The notes under the pieces were generated by a model. It made no database searches and was not told the DNA's origin. It saw only the letters and a list, made by a program, of their open reading frames with translations. From Tricholoma matsutake (lineage: Eukaryota; Basidiomycota; Agaricomycetes; Agaricales; Tricholomataceae), in contig AP026544.2 in assembly GCA_026075535.2 (NCBI GenBank), positions 6,572,001-6,636,000 of the forward strand: a stretch of DNA of 64,000 nucleotides, given 5' to 3'. This document shows positions 28,927 to 41,386 of this stretch, piece after piece. The position numbers were made by a program, and so were the translations under genes. The number at the start of each line of letters is the position of its first letter. Position 1 is the first letter of the stretch.

Positions 28927-30309
28927 TACAGACTTACAGTCCCAGTGTTAATGTTAGAATCGTAGCTGATAGAAATATCCGAGACTCAAGAACAAATCTA
29001 TCTCAAATCCATAGACCGATTGAAGATTCCAATGAGATAGGTGTGTACATTTGTTATGACTAGATGCCTTTGGCATCGCTCTTCGAGGTGCGGAGCCTAC
29101 TTATATATCTGAATCTTGAATTAACTTCTGCGAGTTCGAGCCGACTAATACGTACGGAGTGTTTTCTTCCGCCATCTCCTAGGGCTGGGCCGCCGCATTG
29201 CTTAATCATTGATTCAAAAATATTCAGGGACGGCGATTTCGAGGAAAATCAGGGAAAATCTTGGGGAAATCATTCGGGACCGCAATTCATTTTTGTCGAG
29301 CTGACATGGTCTCAGTCTCCCTGGTCATGCATTGATTTCTCGCGTATCGATATCAAGATTGAATATCGATGGCTTAAAAAAAGCACCACACTAATAAAAA
29401 TCTACCTAGCGGATTCCTCAAGTCTCCGAGGTTAGGATTGTGTACAGGATTTTTCACGGGATCATCATCAGCCGAGGTCGATGAATAATTATGACGTCTT
29501 CAACATCAACATGGGAACGTTTCGGCTTTCTTTCCGATGTTTTGTCTCAAAGCGTAATCTGGAGATTTTCGGTCGACCAGCAAGCGGAAATGACATCTAC
29601 ATCTGAATTCTGTGCTGGGTTCCACGTTGTGCACCGACAGAACCGTATGCGAATCAAAGAAGTATTTTCTACAAGGTACAGTAGTAACAGGATGATTATC
29701 ATCACGATAAATTGACTCCAACTTGCTTCAGTGTCGGAGGCAATTTTTTTTTACACTCCGTTGTTAACGCGCCGGCCAGACTACAGTAGCATGCATACGC
29801 GTATGCCTTCAAGAAAATGACAAACACTCTGGACATTATGTGGCAGGATGACACAAGTGCGTTTCAAATTCTATCTCAGTGAATGACTTTTGTTGCTAGG
29901 CATACCTACATTTTTGTGGTGAGGACCTCGTACCGGTCTCTACTGAAGTCGAGAACGCGGTTCAATCTCTAATTGTCCTGCTCTCAGTGAGATCATGGAC
30001 CCCCTTGGACCCTGTAAACACCTGAGTCGCATCTTATAGACGAGAAAAGGAGGAATCTGCCTTGCCAGTGTAGCGTCGTAAAACTCCATGGCGCAATCTA
30101 ATCAATACAAATATATGATCGAAATTCGCGCTGAACGTGTAACAACGAGCGTGTCGTGAGAATATTATTATACATTTTGCTCGCAGACATTCGCCTCGTC
30201 GTCAAAAATTTCCTCGTTGAATACGTGACGCATCTGATTTTTTTCGTTTTTCGGGTTTCCTAGGCACTATATAATTTCAGACGCGGCAGTCCGGTTGTCA
30301 AGTGTAATT
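28927..30309. other. Divergent intergenic region between the METTL14-like and chromodomain genes
   Basis: About 1.4 kb with no supportable gene. It must hold the promoters of both flanking genes. Poly-T and poly-A runs occur near 29747 and 30240. Small frames (29064-29435, 29491-29715) show no domain or splice logic. No tRNA or repeat was recognised. Confidence 0.4.
30268..30275 (+). promoter_or_regulatory. TATA-like element upstream of the chromodomain gene
   Basis: TATATAAT lies 34 bp before the ATG at 30310, in an otherwise mixed-composition upstream region. That spacing is short for a fungal TATA-to-ATG distance but feasible. Assigned by sequence only. Confidence 0.3.
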
Positions 30310-31843
30310 ATGCCGCCATTTCGTGTTGGAGACGTCGACGCGTCGGAGGACACAAGTGGCCGCCGGTCATCACGAAATATTGATCTCGATGAAGTAGCAT
30401 GGGCTTCACCATCATCACATGAAGGTCAAGATCGAGATCATGATCACGTCTTAGTGTCTCACCGTTCGCGACGATCAGCTGGGTCGTCGAAAGAAAACAT
30501 CGTCATCTCAAAGAATGGGAGAAAGTCAAAACTGCGCAACCCTAGAAGTCAATCACTCGCAAAGCCCATTTCCCTAAAAGGCATCCAGCTGCGACCCACG
30601 GTTGTCTTCGACACATTTTGGCGTTTTGCGGCCGAACGGAAGGTAGTCGATGATAGACGTCGTGCAGGATTGCGCCAGCCGTGAGTGGAATGATCTCCAT
30701 CACTCAATCATATCACATGTTGAAAACTTATTTCCCCCTTTGGTGCATTCCACCTCTAGGTGGACGGACGACCCAATCATACAGAAGTTTCACTTCTGCA
30801 ACACTTTTCGAGTCCTTGACAAAGTTTCACAATACATTATCCGTGAAGTAATCGAGAAAGGCTCACAAGATCCCCAGGAGCTCGTGTTTCGAATTACGCT
30901 ATTCAACTTGTTCACGAAGATCGAGACATGGGAACTTCTGATTCGCGAGCTCGGCCCTCTTACGTGGCTGCGTTTTAATCGCAATAGCTATCAACGTGTA
31001 CTGAATCGCGCGAAAAAGGAAGGCGTGACTCTATACACTGGAGCTTTCCAGAAGCCTGCGCCCCATTTCGGTTATTCGGATGCATATATGAACCATCTTT
31101 ATCTTTTAGAGATCTTGATGGAGAGCGATCTCACGGGAAGGTTGCTGAATGCCGAGTACATGGCTGAGGTCTACGAATATCTCATCTCATTTCCCAGCAT
31201 GGGAGCATTTTCAACGTATCAACTCATGCTGAATCTCACATATTCGGATGTGTTGAATTTCTCGAACATGGATTTCGTGGTTCCTGGGCCGGGGGCGTCT
31301 TCCGGTCTTTCCAAGATGTTTGGCGACAGTCTGAAAGGGGCGAAGGCGGCGGTTCCTGGCATCGAGGAAGACATCATTCGCTGGTTAGCAAAGCACCAAA
31401 ATGCTCACTTTAAAAGGCTAGGCTTGAAATTCTCGGGCTTAGGCCCTGACCGTCTCCCTATGGCCCTCGCTGACATTGAGCATTTACTCTGCGAGGTGGA
31501 TAAATATTCCCGTATGGCCCATCCAAAGCTGAAAGGCAAACGGACTGAACTACGTGGCATGTTCAACCCCTCTCCCAAAATCTATCCCGCCAAACCGACT
31601 CTACCCAAAGCCTGGTCTCATCCTGCACGTGCGGAAGTGCGAATTAGACCGGGGGGACCTCCCGTGGTCGAGAAACGATATACGGTTAATCGTATTGGGG
31701 CTCATCGAGATAGCGAGGATGGGGTGGAATACAAGGTGTACTGGTTGGGATATCCTGATTCCGAGGCGACTTGGGAACCTGAAAAAAGCTTGAAGGCTGA
31801 TGCGCCTGTCGCCGTTGAAGAATACTGGGCTGAAAAGCGTTGA
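30310..31843 (+). CDS. Chromodomain protein with 5-hmdU DNA kinase-type helical domain
   Basis: Two exons, 30310-30680 and 30760-31843, joined by a 79-nt GT-AG intron, give about 484 residues. Residues 1-95 are Arg/Ser-rich and probably disordered (SGRRSSRNIDLDEV, SHRSRRSAGSSKEN). From about residue 100: VVFDTFWRFAAERK, WTDDPIIQKFHFCNTFRVLD, KVSQYIIREVI, ELVFRITLFNLFTKIETWEL, FGYSDAYMNHLYLLEILMES, FPSMGAFSTYQLMLNLTYSD, FVVPGPGASSGLSKMFG, DIEHLLCEVDKYSRM. This all-helical layout matches, as I recall it, the helical domain family (HMUDK_hel) linked to thymine hypermodification in phages. The last 57 residues are a chromodomain: RYTVNRIG, VEYKVYWLGYPDSEATWEPE, with aromatic-cage positions Tyr, Trp and Trp kept, suggesting methyl-lysine binding. 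Catalytic role in the fungus is unproven. The gene is intact. Confidence 0.75.
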
Positions 31844-32061
31844 TTTGAGTGTTATCTAGTCATCTAATCGTCGTAAGTACTTTGCTATATTTCATATATT
31901 TGTACATACCGTTGCTCCAATTCGTAATGTATATACTGTGCTTCGGCTTGAATGTTCTGAAGACTTGTCAGTCTATTTTGATTTGTTTACGCGCCTTTTT
32001 CTGAACGCGCCTTCGAAATTCCAACGACCTTGATTCTCCTTCAACGAGCGAAGACCCGGCT

Positions 32062-35000
32062 ATGGAATCGATCTCTCGACTCAGAGATGTCCTCGTAAGG
32101 ACATTGGCAGCCCGTCAGGAGATGCATGGCGAACAAGAACTCTTTGACGACCTAATGGTTCAAAAACCGCGTCTTCTCAACCTCCTTAACTTTGGCCGTC
32201 GAAATCAGCAGGAGCAACGTGAAATAGAGTCTGGTCAGTCAATTATGCTATGTCTTGCATGAGAAAACGGCCCACTATCAGGCAGGCAGGACTCTAATCG
32301 ATGGCAAGCAAGTCGCCGTCAACTCTGACTTTGCTCGACAAGTCATCTTTCTCTCGCAACAACTCGACTGTTCAGAACGCTATGTGGCCGGATTACTCCA
32401 TAATGTAATGGGGGAAAATCCTAACATTGCTCCTGTACACTGCCTCGAAGTTACCATAGCAGAGTTTCACCAGCGGCGACGCCATCTCGTCGATTGTGTT
32501 CGCTTCTTATTGGAAGCAGCAGAGGCAGCCGATTCCCCGGATTCTAACGTGACTTACGAGCGACTGGCCACCTTTGTCCGTTCCGAGCTTATTTCAGGAT
32601 TACCTACGCACGGGAGAGAGACGTTTGGGCTGAGGATATTTAAGGCTGTGGAGAGCCTGGACGATGACATTATGAAAGCAGACGCTTCGCGAAAAAATGC
32701 TGGTAGTAACACTACCGCACCCTCTGGCCAAGGTATGCTATCGTCAGGATCACTGTTTGTGGTGACTAACCATCGTGGACTAGCGGATCCAACGCTGGGG
32801 TACGATGTGCTCAACTCACGATACGATTCACTCAGATACGAGCGACGGACTCTTGCCATTTCCCTTAGTTCGATATCTCGTATGGGTTACACCTCACCCA
32901 ATGAAGTCAAATCAATCGTTGAATGGCTGTCCCTAAATCCGAATCACGCCATGACCTTCTACATGCTCACTACCTTGCTCTTTTCCTTCGATCCCGCAGA
33001 TCCGGAAAGTACCCAGGGTCGGCTTCGCCGAGTATTGGCTACAGACACTTCCACCATGACCTATATGACCACGAAGCTTGCTGCTTCGACTGAATGGAAG
33101 GAGCCTGGTTTAAAGGCCACTGTCTTACTCAAATGGACACTCTTTCTCACTGAGGCTAGACATGGGGACTCAAACCTAGAGCATCGTATCGGCTTCCGAA
33201 CTGAGGAGCTGGAAACACAGGTTTGGAATGCAGTTCAGGGAGATGCATTCACCTATCTCGCTCTCGCAGTCGTCCAGCTCCAGCGGCAACGAGGCGGTAC
33301 AACGGCCCCCTCCCTCGTCAGCTCTCTTGCTCTCACGCTGGAGCAGCGTGAACACCGCGATGTTCCTTCAGATGATTTCAAACCCTTTGTGTTATCTGCC
33401 TTCGAAACCCTTGTGTGCTCTCTGATCACTCATGCCTCGTCAGAGCTTCGTAAAATAAAACAAAGGCAAGAAGATCTCGTTCATGCCAGTGCTCGCACAG
33501 ATCGGACTAGGAGTACTTCGTCCCGTTTCGCGTCCAGCATTGCACCAGAGTCAGATAAACCCGGACCTTCACCACGTCACGACATTGCCATGCTCTTCTG
33601 TTTCATCGGGCTCCTTTATTCAGCTCTCCCATCTGAACGAGCCCTTCAGTTTTGGGGATCGGGGCCCCAACGCGACCCCCTTCACACATCATATCTTGAG
33701 TATGTCGAAACCACGGCGGGCAGGCTGCCTACATTTCTGCAGTGGGCAGTATGGTCGACATCTATTCATGATACTACCATGTCGACGGCTTTATACGACA
33801 TGCTAGGTGGTTTAGCGAAAGGGCAACAATGTAGTGAACTGGCGTACAATTTCATGGCTAGGGCTGGTGGAGAGGTCATTCCAGGGAGCAGCTTACCATC
33901 GTCTTCCTCTTCGGGTCCCACGATATCATGGAGTGTCATCTTTGGGCTGTTGGATTCATGGGCATCAAGTTCAACGAATCCTCGTCACCAACATTCCCAG
34001 CCCCAACAACCTCTGTTTGGCCTCAGCATGCCTTTTGCAGGAAATCCTGCACATTCCACTCACGTTCCTCTCCAGCAATCCTCGCACCAAGTTACTATCG
34101 GCGCTAAGGATGTGCTTCTAGCACACTCTTTCCTCCGCCTTCTCTCCGCGGTCGTTACCCACTCCGTCGCAGTACGTGTTGCAATCTCAGGACATGCCCA
34201 TTTTCGCGCCATTCCTACCCTCCTTTCGTTGATCCCTCTCGGAGTTCCACTGGAGCTCAAGGGCGCGTTATTCGACACCCTTGCGGCCTTTTGTGAACCT
34301 GGTGCAGGAATTCCTGGTGTGGAGATCTGTAAAGCCGTATGGACTCTAATGGAAAGGCTCGAAGTCATTAACGTGCGCTCAGTGCCGACAGGTGCATTCG
34401 CATCGGTGTTGCCATCCATGAAGGGGGTTGAGGCCGAGTTAGAGGAAATTGAAACCGTTCACCGGCTGTATCCCGCGACCATTCCATTTTTGAAACTCCT
34501 CTGCACGCTCATTCATACCCCAAAGCGAGTCCCACTGAAAGATCGCGTCACGGACACACAGCCCATCAGCACGATTCCAGAGACGCTTGGACAACCATAT
34601 CGGCTTCCAGGTATTGGTCCATTCACGGCATTCGTGGTCGATAATGTTTTCGCCAAGATCCCCAATCGGGAATATTCTCATCCATCAGACAGATGGCAAA
34701 CCAACAACCTTTGTTTGTGCTATATTGAACGAGCATTGGCAAGTTTCGATCTGGAATCCTTGATCGCCATGCCACAAGATCCGTCACTCAAGAGTGAATC
34801 CCTTGTCTCCCTACTAATCCACCCTGGCTATGACCTCATGAACCGACTGTTGACAAACTCCCCACTCCAAGCGAGTATCCTGTCCTACATCGTGGATGGG
34901 GTCGAAGGCTTCGAGAAAGAATTTGCAGATGAAGAACCTTTCTTCCGGCGTACGATCATTCGTGTTCTGAGGATCGTACATCGCGTCTTGGAGATTCAGG

Positions 35001-38000
35001 ACATCTTTCTTGACGTCCTTGTACCTTTGATATCTGATGTTGACAGTGTCCCCATCGTTGGAAAGGTGCATCCTCGCTCTTATTATACTAGATTCGATCA
35101 AGCGTTGTCATTCAGTCCTCAGTATATTCCTGCACTCGCAGCCTACATCACCTTCCCGAGTCATCCTGAACTTGTTCTTCTATCAGTCAAGATCATCACC
35201 GTTCTATCCGCGTCGAGCTTCTCATCCGACTTGGCTACCATGATTGAACGGAGCAACGACTCTGAGCGAATTCTAAGAGGATTCATGCAGATCATTAATG
35301 TGGAGTCCATCCAAGACGTTTTGCACGCCGAAACTTTGGCGGATCAAACAACAGGAGCTGGTGCACCGGAGGTAGAGGAAGGTCAAGAGTCACTTGAACA
35401 GGCTATCAGGCTTGCAGCCCTCGACTTGTTGATTCAAGGCACCGATTCCAGCAGACGGTACCCGAATATTGCTCAGTTCCTGCTGTTTGGAGGAACAAAC
35501 AACGAACAGCAGATTCAAGATCCTCATGCTCTTGGGGCACGGCAAACGAGCATACACATTCTCCTTGACCTTCTGAATACAGGTGTCCCCCGTTTGAAGG
35601 GGAAGGTCCATCATATTCCTCGGGCAACACCTCTCTTCATCACTTTACCTGGACTTGCAGAACGCTGTTACCGTGTTATATCTCGGCTGTGCACTCATCC
35701 TCGGACCTCAGATTTTACGACACGTTACCTACGCACCCGGGAAGACTTTTTTGCACGTCAGCTGGCCTGTCTTCCGGCGCAAGTGCCCCCAACCTTGCGA
35801 GATCCTGATGTTCAAGTCTTATACAATGATGGTTCTCGTGTCACGACAACTGTCCCTTCTTTGAGCTCATTCCTACGGATACGGTCCTGCATCTTCGATC
35901 TCGTCGCACTCGACCTTCACATTCTCACCAATAAGGGTCATCTCAAAGGAGTCTCAGAGCTTCTGGACATTTTGTTTGGGAATGATACTGGTTATACGCT
36001 TGACAGCTCAATCTCTTTGATGGATGACACTTTTCGACCTTTCCAGGAGGTTGGCCAATCCCATATGCGTGTCATCGAGTTCCTACAATCCTTGATGTTT
36101 GATTGGTCGGATAGTCTTGTCGTTCCGCCCATCGAACTGCAGTTCCTCGGACAAATGAATCTGCAACTGTGTGTGCGCAAAGATGCCTCGGGATGTGAAA
36201 TTGTAGATCGGTCAGCGGTTCTGTCGCTTTTAACAGCAGCAAAGAGAGCCCTTCATGGTCAGGGAGCTATTGCTACTGATGCGCAGGCAGAACAGCTTCA
36301 ACGGGAGGTGGCATACATTCTGGAGAGTTGCGCTGTGGAGAACCACCGGAGGGAAGTTACGCATGCTATCTCTACCGGATATGAAGCTTGGAGAAGGCTG
36401 CTGGACATGACCCTCACCAAGTGTTTCGACCGTTTACCACATGACCGGCGAGAGAATATGCTGTTCGATCTCCTGCATGTCCTCCCCACCGCTATACGGT
36501 CTATCGAGATCGAGCAGGCTACTGCCATTCTGTTGTCTGAAGCTGTCTTATCCTCTATTACGAAGCTGCGTGAAGACAGGCGCTATCAAATCATTGCACA
36601 ATCTGCAGCTGGTGGTGATAGCGAATCTGGCTCGTTGCCCGCAGAGAGACTATACTCTATTCTACAGAGTATTCTGGAGAGCATAATCGACAATAACCGC
36701 GTGGAGCTAGTGCGCGGAAATCTTTATGCTGCACTCATTAATTACGTGCATCTCATCATGTCGTCTCATGCTGATTCAGATATCATGTTGCACAAGAGCG
36801 GAGACAACCTATCATTTTCAATGGCATCATCGACGATGCGCGGAGACTCCCCGTTCGGCAGTAGTCAATCTCTCGTTGCGCTCAGCCAATCAGGACGTTC
36901 GCAAGTTTCTGGCTCTTCGCTGGAGATGGGCAGTCTGGCAGTTATGAAAGGTGTTATGGAAAGACTAGTGGCCATTATCTCTCGAGATGCCATTGATGGG
37001 ACGGAGGTGTGGAAGACGGTAGCATTTATGCTTTTGGATGCCCTTATGCAACTCTCCAGCCTGGAGAAGCAGCATGGCTTTTTGGCGGCTCTCACCCGGC
37101 ATGGCATCCTGTCGAACTTTGTGCGGGGTGTGAAGGAGTCTGATTCTCTGCTATTATCTGTCCTCAAGCCAGATCCAGGTAACATCATTTAGTCGACATT
37201 CCACAACTTTGCTCATACACAAATCTTAATTAGACGACCTGAATCCGCTATACGTGTACGAAGCAAAGATGTCACTTTTCATCCGAATGACACAAACTCG
37301 GGTGGGTGCAGAACGACTGTTAGAAGCACAGCTCATTCCAATTTTGGCGCAATGCGACTATCTCGATGCGAGACCGGAGACTGATCAGTCTTTCATGGGT
37401 TAGTCCAACAATGTTTCTCAAAGCAGAGCCTTAACATGTTCCTATATCAGATCAAGATTCCTTCCTACCTTCTGCTATACAGCGGTATCACCAGCTCTTC
37501 GTGCCCAGTTTGCAGCTTATTGATGGAATGCTGGCTACACTGGGAACAAAACATACCACGCTTACCAACCAGGTATTTTTCACTGCTGGTTATTCGTCTT
37601 TCAGAATAATTAGGCCGCTTTTTGCAGGCACTGGATTTCTTGTCAAGCCACAGTGCCACTATTGTCATCCTTCTAAAAAATGAGACGGACTACGTTCCCC
37701 TCGCTCTGCTTGAAGAAATCCACCTTATTGTGACTCTTTGTGGCAGCATCCTTCCTTCAGTTCCGAAATCTGAGATTGTACGTCTTTGTGCTTCTCCAAG
37801 AATGCTGACACGACTTCCCTTTCAAATAGTTATCAGCCCACTCAGGATTTGGTGCCCTACATTCTGCCATCCTCAGCCTGGTGACTCGCTGCCTAAGCAG
37901 TGGACGTTGTTTCGGTCATGTAATCCCGCAAACAGATGCAGAAATGCTGACTGCGAATATGTATGCATTTGGTACGTTCCTTGGTTATTCCATGACAAAT

Positions 38001-39105
38001 TGAAGGACTGATGGTTTTTGCAGGTTACGAGTCTGAAACCAGATTTGACATCAGGGTCCGACAACAAGAAAGACTGCTACGGAAAAGTATTATCGTGTAT
38101 GTTGGCGTTGCTAGTGACTTCACAGGTCTATTCCGGTCCTCTTTGTTATTGTCCGATTATTCATGATTGAGTCATCAGAACCTGAAATAACCCTTGTTCT
38201 CTCTCCAATAAATACGACCCCACGACACGACGAGCGGGGATCCCACTTCCTTGGTACGTTGGCCTTTCCATCTTATCACATCATTTCTTATGTCTTGCAG
38301 CAACAATTCCAACTATCGGCGATGCCCTCGAAACACTCAATGCCCTTTGCACGGAGCTCTCACAGACCCTCAAGCAAATATCCGATATATCTGCAGAGCT
38401 AGCGGCAAAGGACCATATAGGGGTCGAGGAGGTGCGTCCCTTTGTTCTCCTTGATCATTCTGCAACAAACTAAATGCAACACTCAGGTGGCCAAAGACAT
38501 AGATACGTCTTTCCTACAGGACCTCGATATTGGCCAGAAGCGCGCGTTAATATGTCAAGAGTTGGAGAGCATCAAGAAAGAGGCAAGGAGAAACGCGAGG
38601 GTCTTGCTTGGTCTGTCCTTGCTTGTTTGTGTCGATCTCGCTCTTAGATTTTCTCTAGACAGTAGTGAAATGCTCCTGCTCCTGCTCTTGCGGCATATTC
38701 AGCACTATGGATCCCCTTCTTCCTCTGCCCCCTCCTCTACCCTTCCAACTTTATCTAGCTCTTCTTTCGGTATGAGCAAGTCGACAAACCCCATGAACAC
38801 TGCCATGCGTTTCCTCGCCGCACCAGATCCGGGGGCGTTCAAGTCTGATGTTGGGAAGAAGCTGGGGCCCATACTGAGCAGATGGACGGCTTTAGAGTTT
38901 GTAAGTCTCTTTTCCCCACTCATCATAACGACTTAAGCCCACCTTTTCGTGATAGGACGATGAATCGCTAGGACTAGACTGGCAAGGTAGCCAAGTGTAT
39001 ATTGAGATTATGTCGCGACGGCTGAGGGATAGTGTAGGGTTGCATGATCAGGATCGAAGTGATACGGATGGGGAGCGCAGCGGGGATGGATTACTAGGTG
39101 TATAA
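32062..39105 (+). CDS. NUP192: Inner-ring nucleoporin Nup192/Nup205
   Basis: Large alpha-solenoid scaffold of the nuclear pore inner ring, binding Nic96/Nup93. Exon 1 (32062-32233) MESISRLRDVLVRTLAARQE joins by a 52-nt intron to one very long exon, 32286-37178 (RTLIDGKQVAVNSDFARQVI, FLSQQLDCSERYVAGLL). Several short C-terminal exons follow: DDLNPLYVYEAKMSLFIRMT, QSFMDQDSFLPSAIQRYHQL, FVPSLQLIDGMLATLGTKHT, FDIRVRQQERLLRKSIIVYV, SFLQDLDIGQKRALICQELE, ending DGERSGDGLLGV with stop at 39103-39105. Total about 2,100 residues, near the top of the fungal range. RQVIFLSQQLDCSE near the start and the terminal QLFVPSLQLIDG region are typical of the family. The gap to FEN1 is only 74 bp. Confidence 0.92.
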
Positions 39106-39179
39106 AAAGTGTGACTTATCGTGACAATACCGTGACTTGTCGCGTTCTGTGACTTACGCGCTCAGTGTTTCACTACACC
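39106..39179 (+). promoter_or_regulatory. Compact FEN1 upstream region with repeated GTGACTT and an ACGCG box
   Basis: Three near-copies of GTGACTTRTCG sit at 39111-39121, 39132-39142 and 39149-39160, the last reading GTGACTTACGCG. ACGCG (39156-39160) is the core of the MBF/MluI cell-cycle box known from yeast replication genes, including RAD27. The whole space between the NUP192 stop and the FEN1 ATG is 74 bp, so the element also lies in the NUP192 3' end. Function is inferred. Confidence 0.35.
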
Positions 39180-40950
39180 ATGGGTATCAAAGGTTTGACG
39201 GCTTTGCTCTCTGAACATGCCCCAGCCTGCATAAAGGAACACGATATAAAGACTTTATTCGGCCGAAAAGTCGCTATCGATGCCTCCATGTCCATTTACC
39301 AATTTCTAATTGCTGTTCGCCAAAGAGACGGCGAGATGCTCACAAATGACGCCGGCGAGACTACAAGTCATCTCATGGGTTTATTTTACCGCACGATACG
39401 AATAGTTGAGAATGGTATCAAACCGGCCTATGTCTTTGACGGGAAGCCTCCTGAGTTGAAGAAGGGAGTGGTGAGTCCAACATTTGCCCATAGTGTGTTC
39501 TAGAAGTAACGTGTTTCTAAGCTAGCTAAACGTTTTGAAAGAAGGGAAGAAGCAAAGGAGGAAGGTGAAGAGGCAAAGGAGACAGGTACTGTTGAGGACA
39601 TGGACAGGCTTTCACGAAGGACTGTCAAAGTAACGAAAGAGCACAACGAGGAATGTCGACGGCTTCTCAGGCTTATGGGTATTCCTGTCGTGGTGGTATG
39701 TGTCATCCACCTCTCCATCAAGACTATACTTCACACACTATGCTAGGCTCCTTCAGAAGCTGAGGCTCAATGTGCCGAATTAGCGCGAGGAGGGAAGGTG
39801 ATATATGTGTTTCTCATACAACTTTCGGAGACCTTATCTCTTCCCAGGTCTATGCAGCAGGGTCCGAAGACATGGATACCCTGACATTCTCTGCTCCCAT
39901 TCTTTTCCGCCACCTCACATTCTCAGAGGCCAAGAAACAACCAATCAGTGAGATTAACCTGAAAGCTGCTCTCGATGGTCTAGATATGGACATGAGCCAG
40001 GTTCGTCTTTCATTCCACATCTACCCTTTCCTCCTAGCTAATTTGTCATAGTTCGTCGACCTATGTATACTCTTGGGATGCGATTATCTCGACCCCATAA
40101 GAGGCATAGGACCTAAATCAGCATTAAAGCTTATTAGAGAAAATGGAGGGCTACAAGGTGTTGTCAAGCAACTCCGAGAAAAGTCTGTCAAGAATCTTTT
40201 GTCGTATGGCTGACTCGCTTCTTAAATAATAATCATTCCAGAGCTGCAGAGAAAGCGGCAGCAGCGCAGTCGGGAGACGAAGGGATGTCAGAAGACGAGC
40301 CCGCACCTACCTCGGATATCGAGAAGCCCGATGACTCAGACGTTGAAGCGAAACCGAAGCCAAAACCGAAGAAGGGGAGGAGAAAGGGAAAAGGAAAAGG
40401 AGGCGTCATGATCCCCGAGGAATGGCCCTGGGAAGAGGCCAAGAAGATATTTATGGAGCCTGAAGTGTTACCTGCAGATGAAGTTGAGGTGCGTACGGAT
40501 GCGGACCACGTCCTGCGCTCGCTGATCTTTGGCCCCGTTCTAGCTGGAGTGGAAGAATCCTGATGTTGACGGGCTTTTGCAATTCTTGGTGACAGAGAAG
40601 GGATTTAAGCGAGTGTGGTGTTTTCTTGTCCTTTCGATTTTGCTTATGAGAACAATTATATAGCGAGGAGCGGGTGAGAAAAGGTGCAGACAAGCTACAA
40701 AAGTTCTTAAACAGCAAGCAGCAAGGTCGGCTAGATGGTTTTTTCTCCGTGAAGCCGAAGGAGAAGGTGTCACCTAAGAAAGATGCCAAAGGAAAGGGTA
40801 AAGCTGATACAAAAACGAAGGGAACGAAACGGAAGGTTCGTCTTTCCTGGGTTATGTTCCAAGAGTGGTCTGCCATATGCTGAGGTGACTCGTTAGGGTG
40901 ACGAAAAGGCAGAAACCAGTGCTGGGAAGAAGGTGAAGACAAAGAAATGA
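39180..40950 (+). CDS. FEN1: Flap endonuclease 1 (FEN1/Rad27)
   Basis: Structure-specific nuclease that removes 5' flaps in Okazaki-fragment maturation and long-patch base-excision repair. [54 protein letters not shown], a helical arch ([17 protein letters not shown]), [48 protein letters not shown] and [13 protein letters not shown] (H3TH motif). A Lys/Glu-rich insertion ([17 protein letters not shown]) precedes [13 protein letters not shown]. The PCNA box appears as QGRLDGFF, followed by a basic tail. Active-site Asp and Glu residues are present. The intron at 40609-40663 appears to use a GC donor. Stop at 40948-40950. Confidence 0.96.
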
Positions 40951-41386
40951 ATATTTTCTGCCAGTTCCTCTTTTTGCCAGAACATGATGTACAGCGTGCG
41001 GTCCATTTGTATTCTGGCTTACATATGTACTGCAGACAGGACTTGGACCGACAACATCAAAAAGACAGCTCTGCAATGTCTTCTCTTCTCGTTCTCAAAT
41101 CTTGAGCTTGAGCTTGAGTCATAGAACATCCCAACAAAATGAATTTCCAACATCGCATGAAATCTACATGATCGCCATGTAGCACGTTTGTTAGGCTGTC
41201 GTTGTCGAACAATTTGTCGGTCCTGGTGATACAAGACCCAACACATGACGCAGAACCCGAGAAACCATTCCAGAAGATTATTAAAGCGTGTGTATAAAGG
41301 AAGGGAATCAAGTGTCGCAGTCAAAACCCTCAACAGCGCCCCGAGAAACACGATGCTTGTTGTCAAGAAGCCATCACATCCAGACA

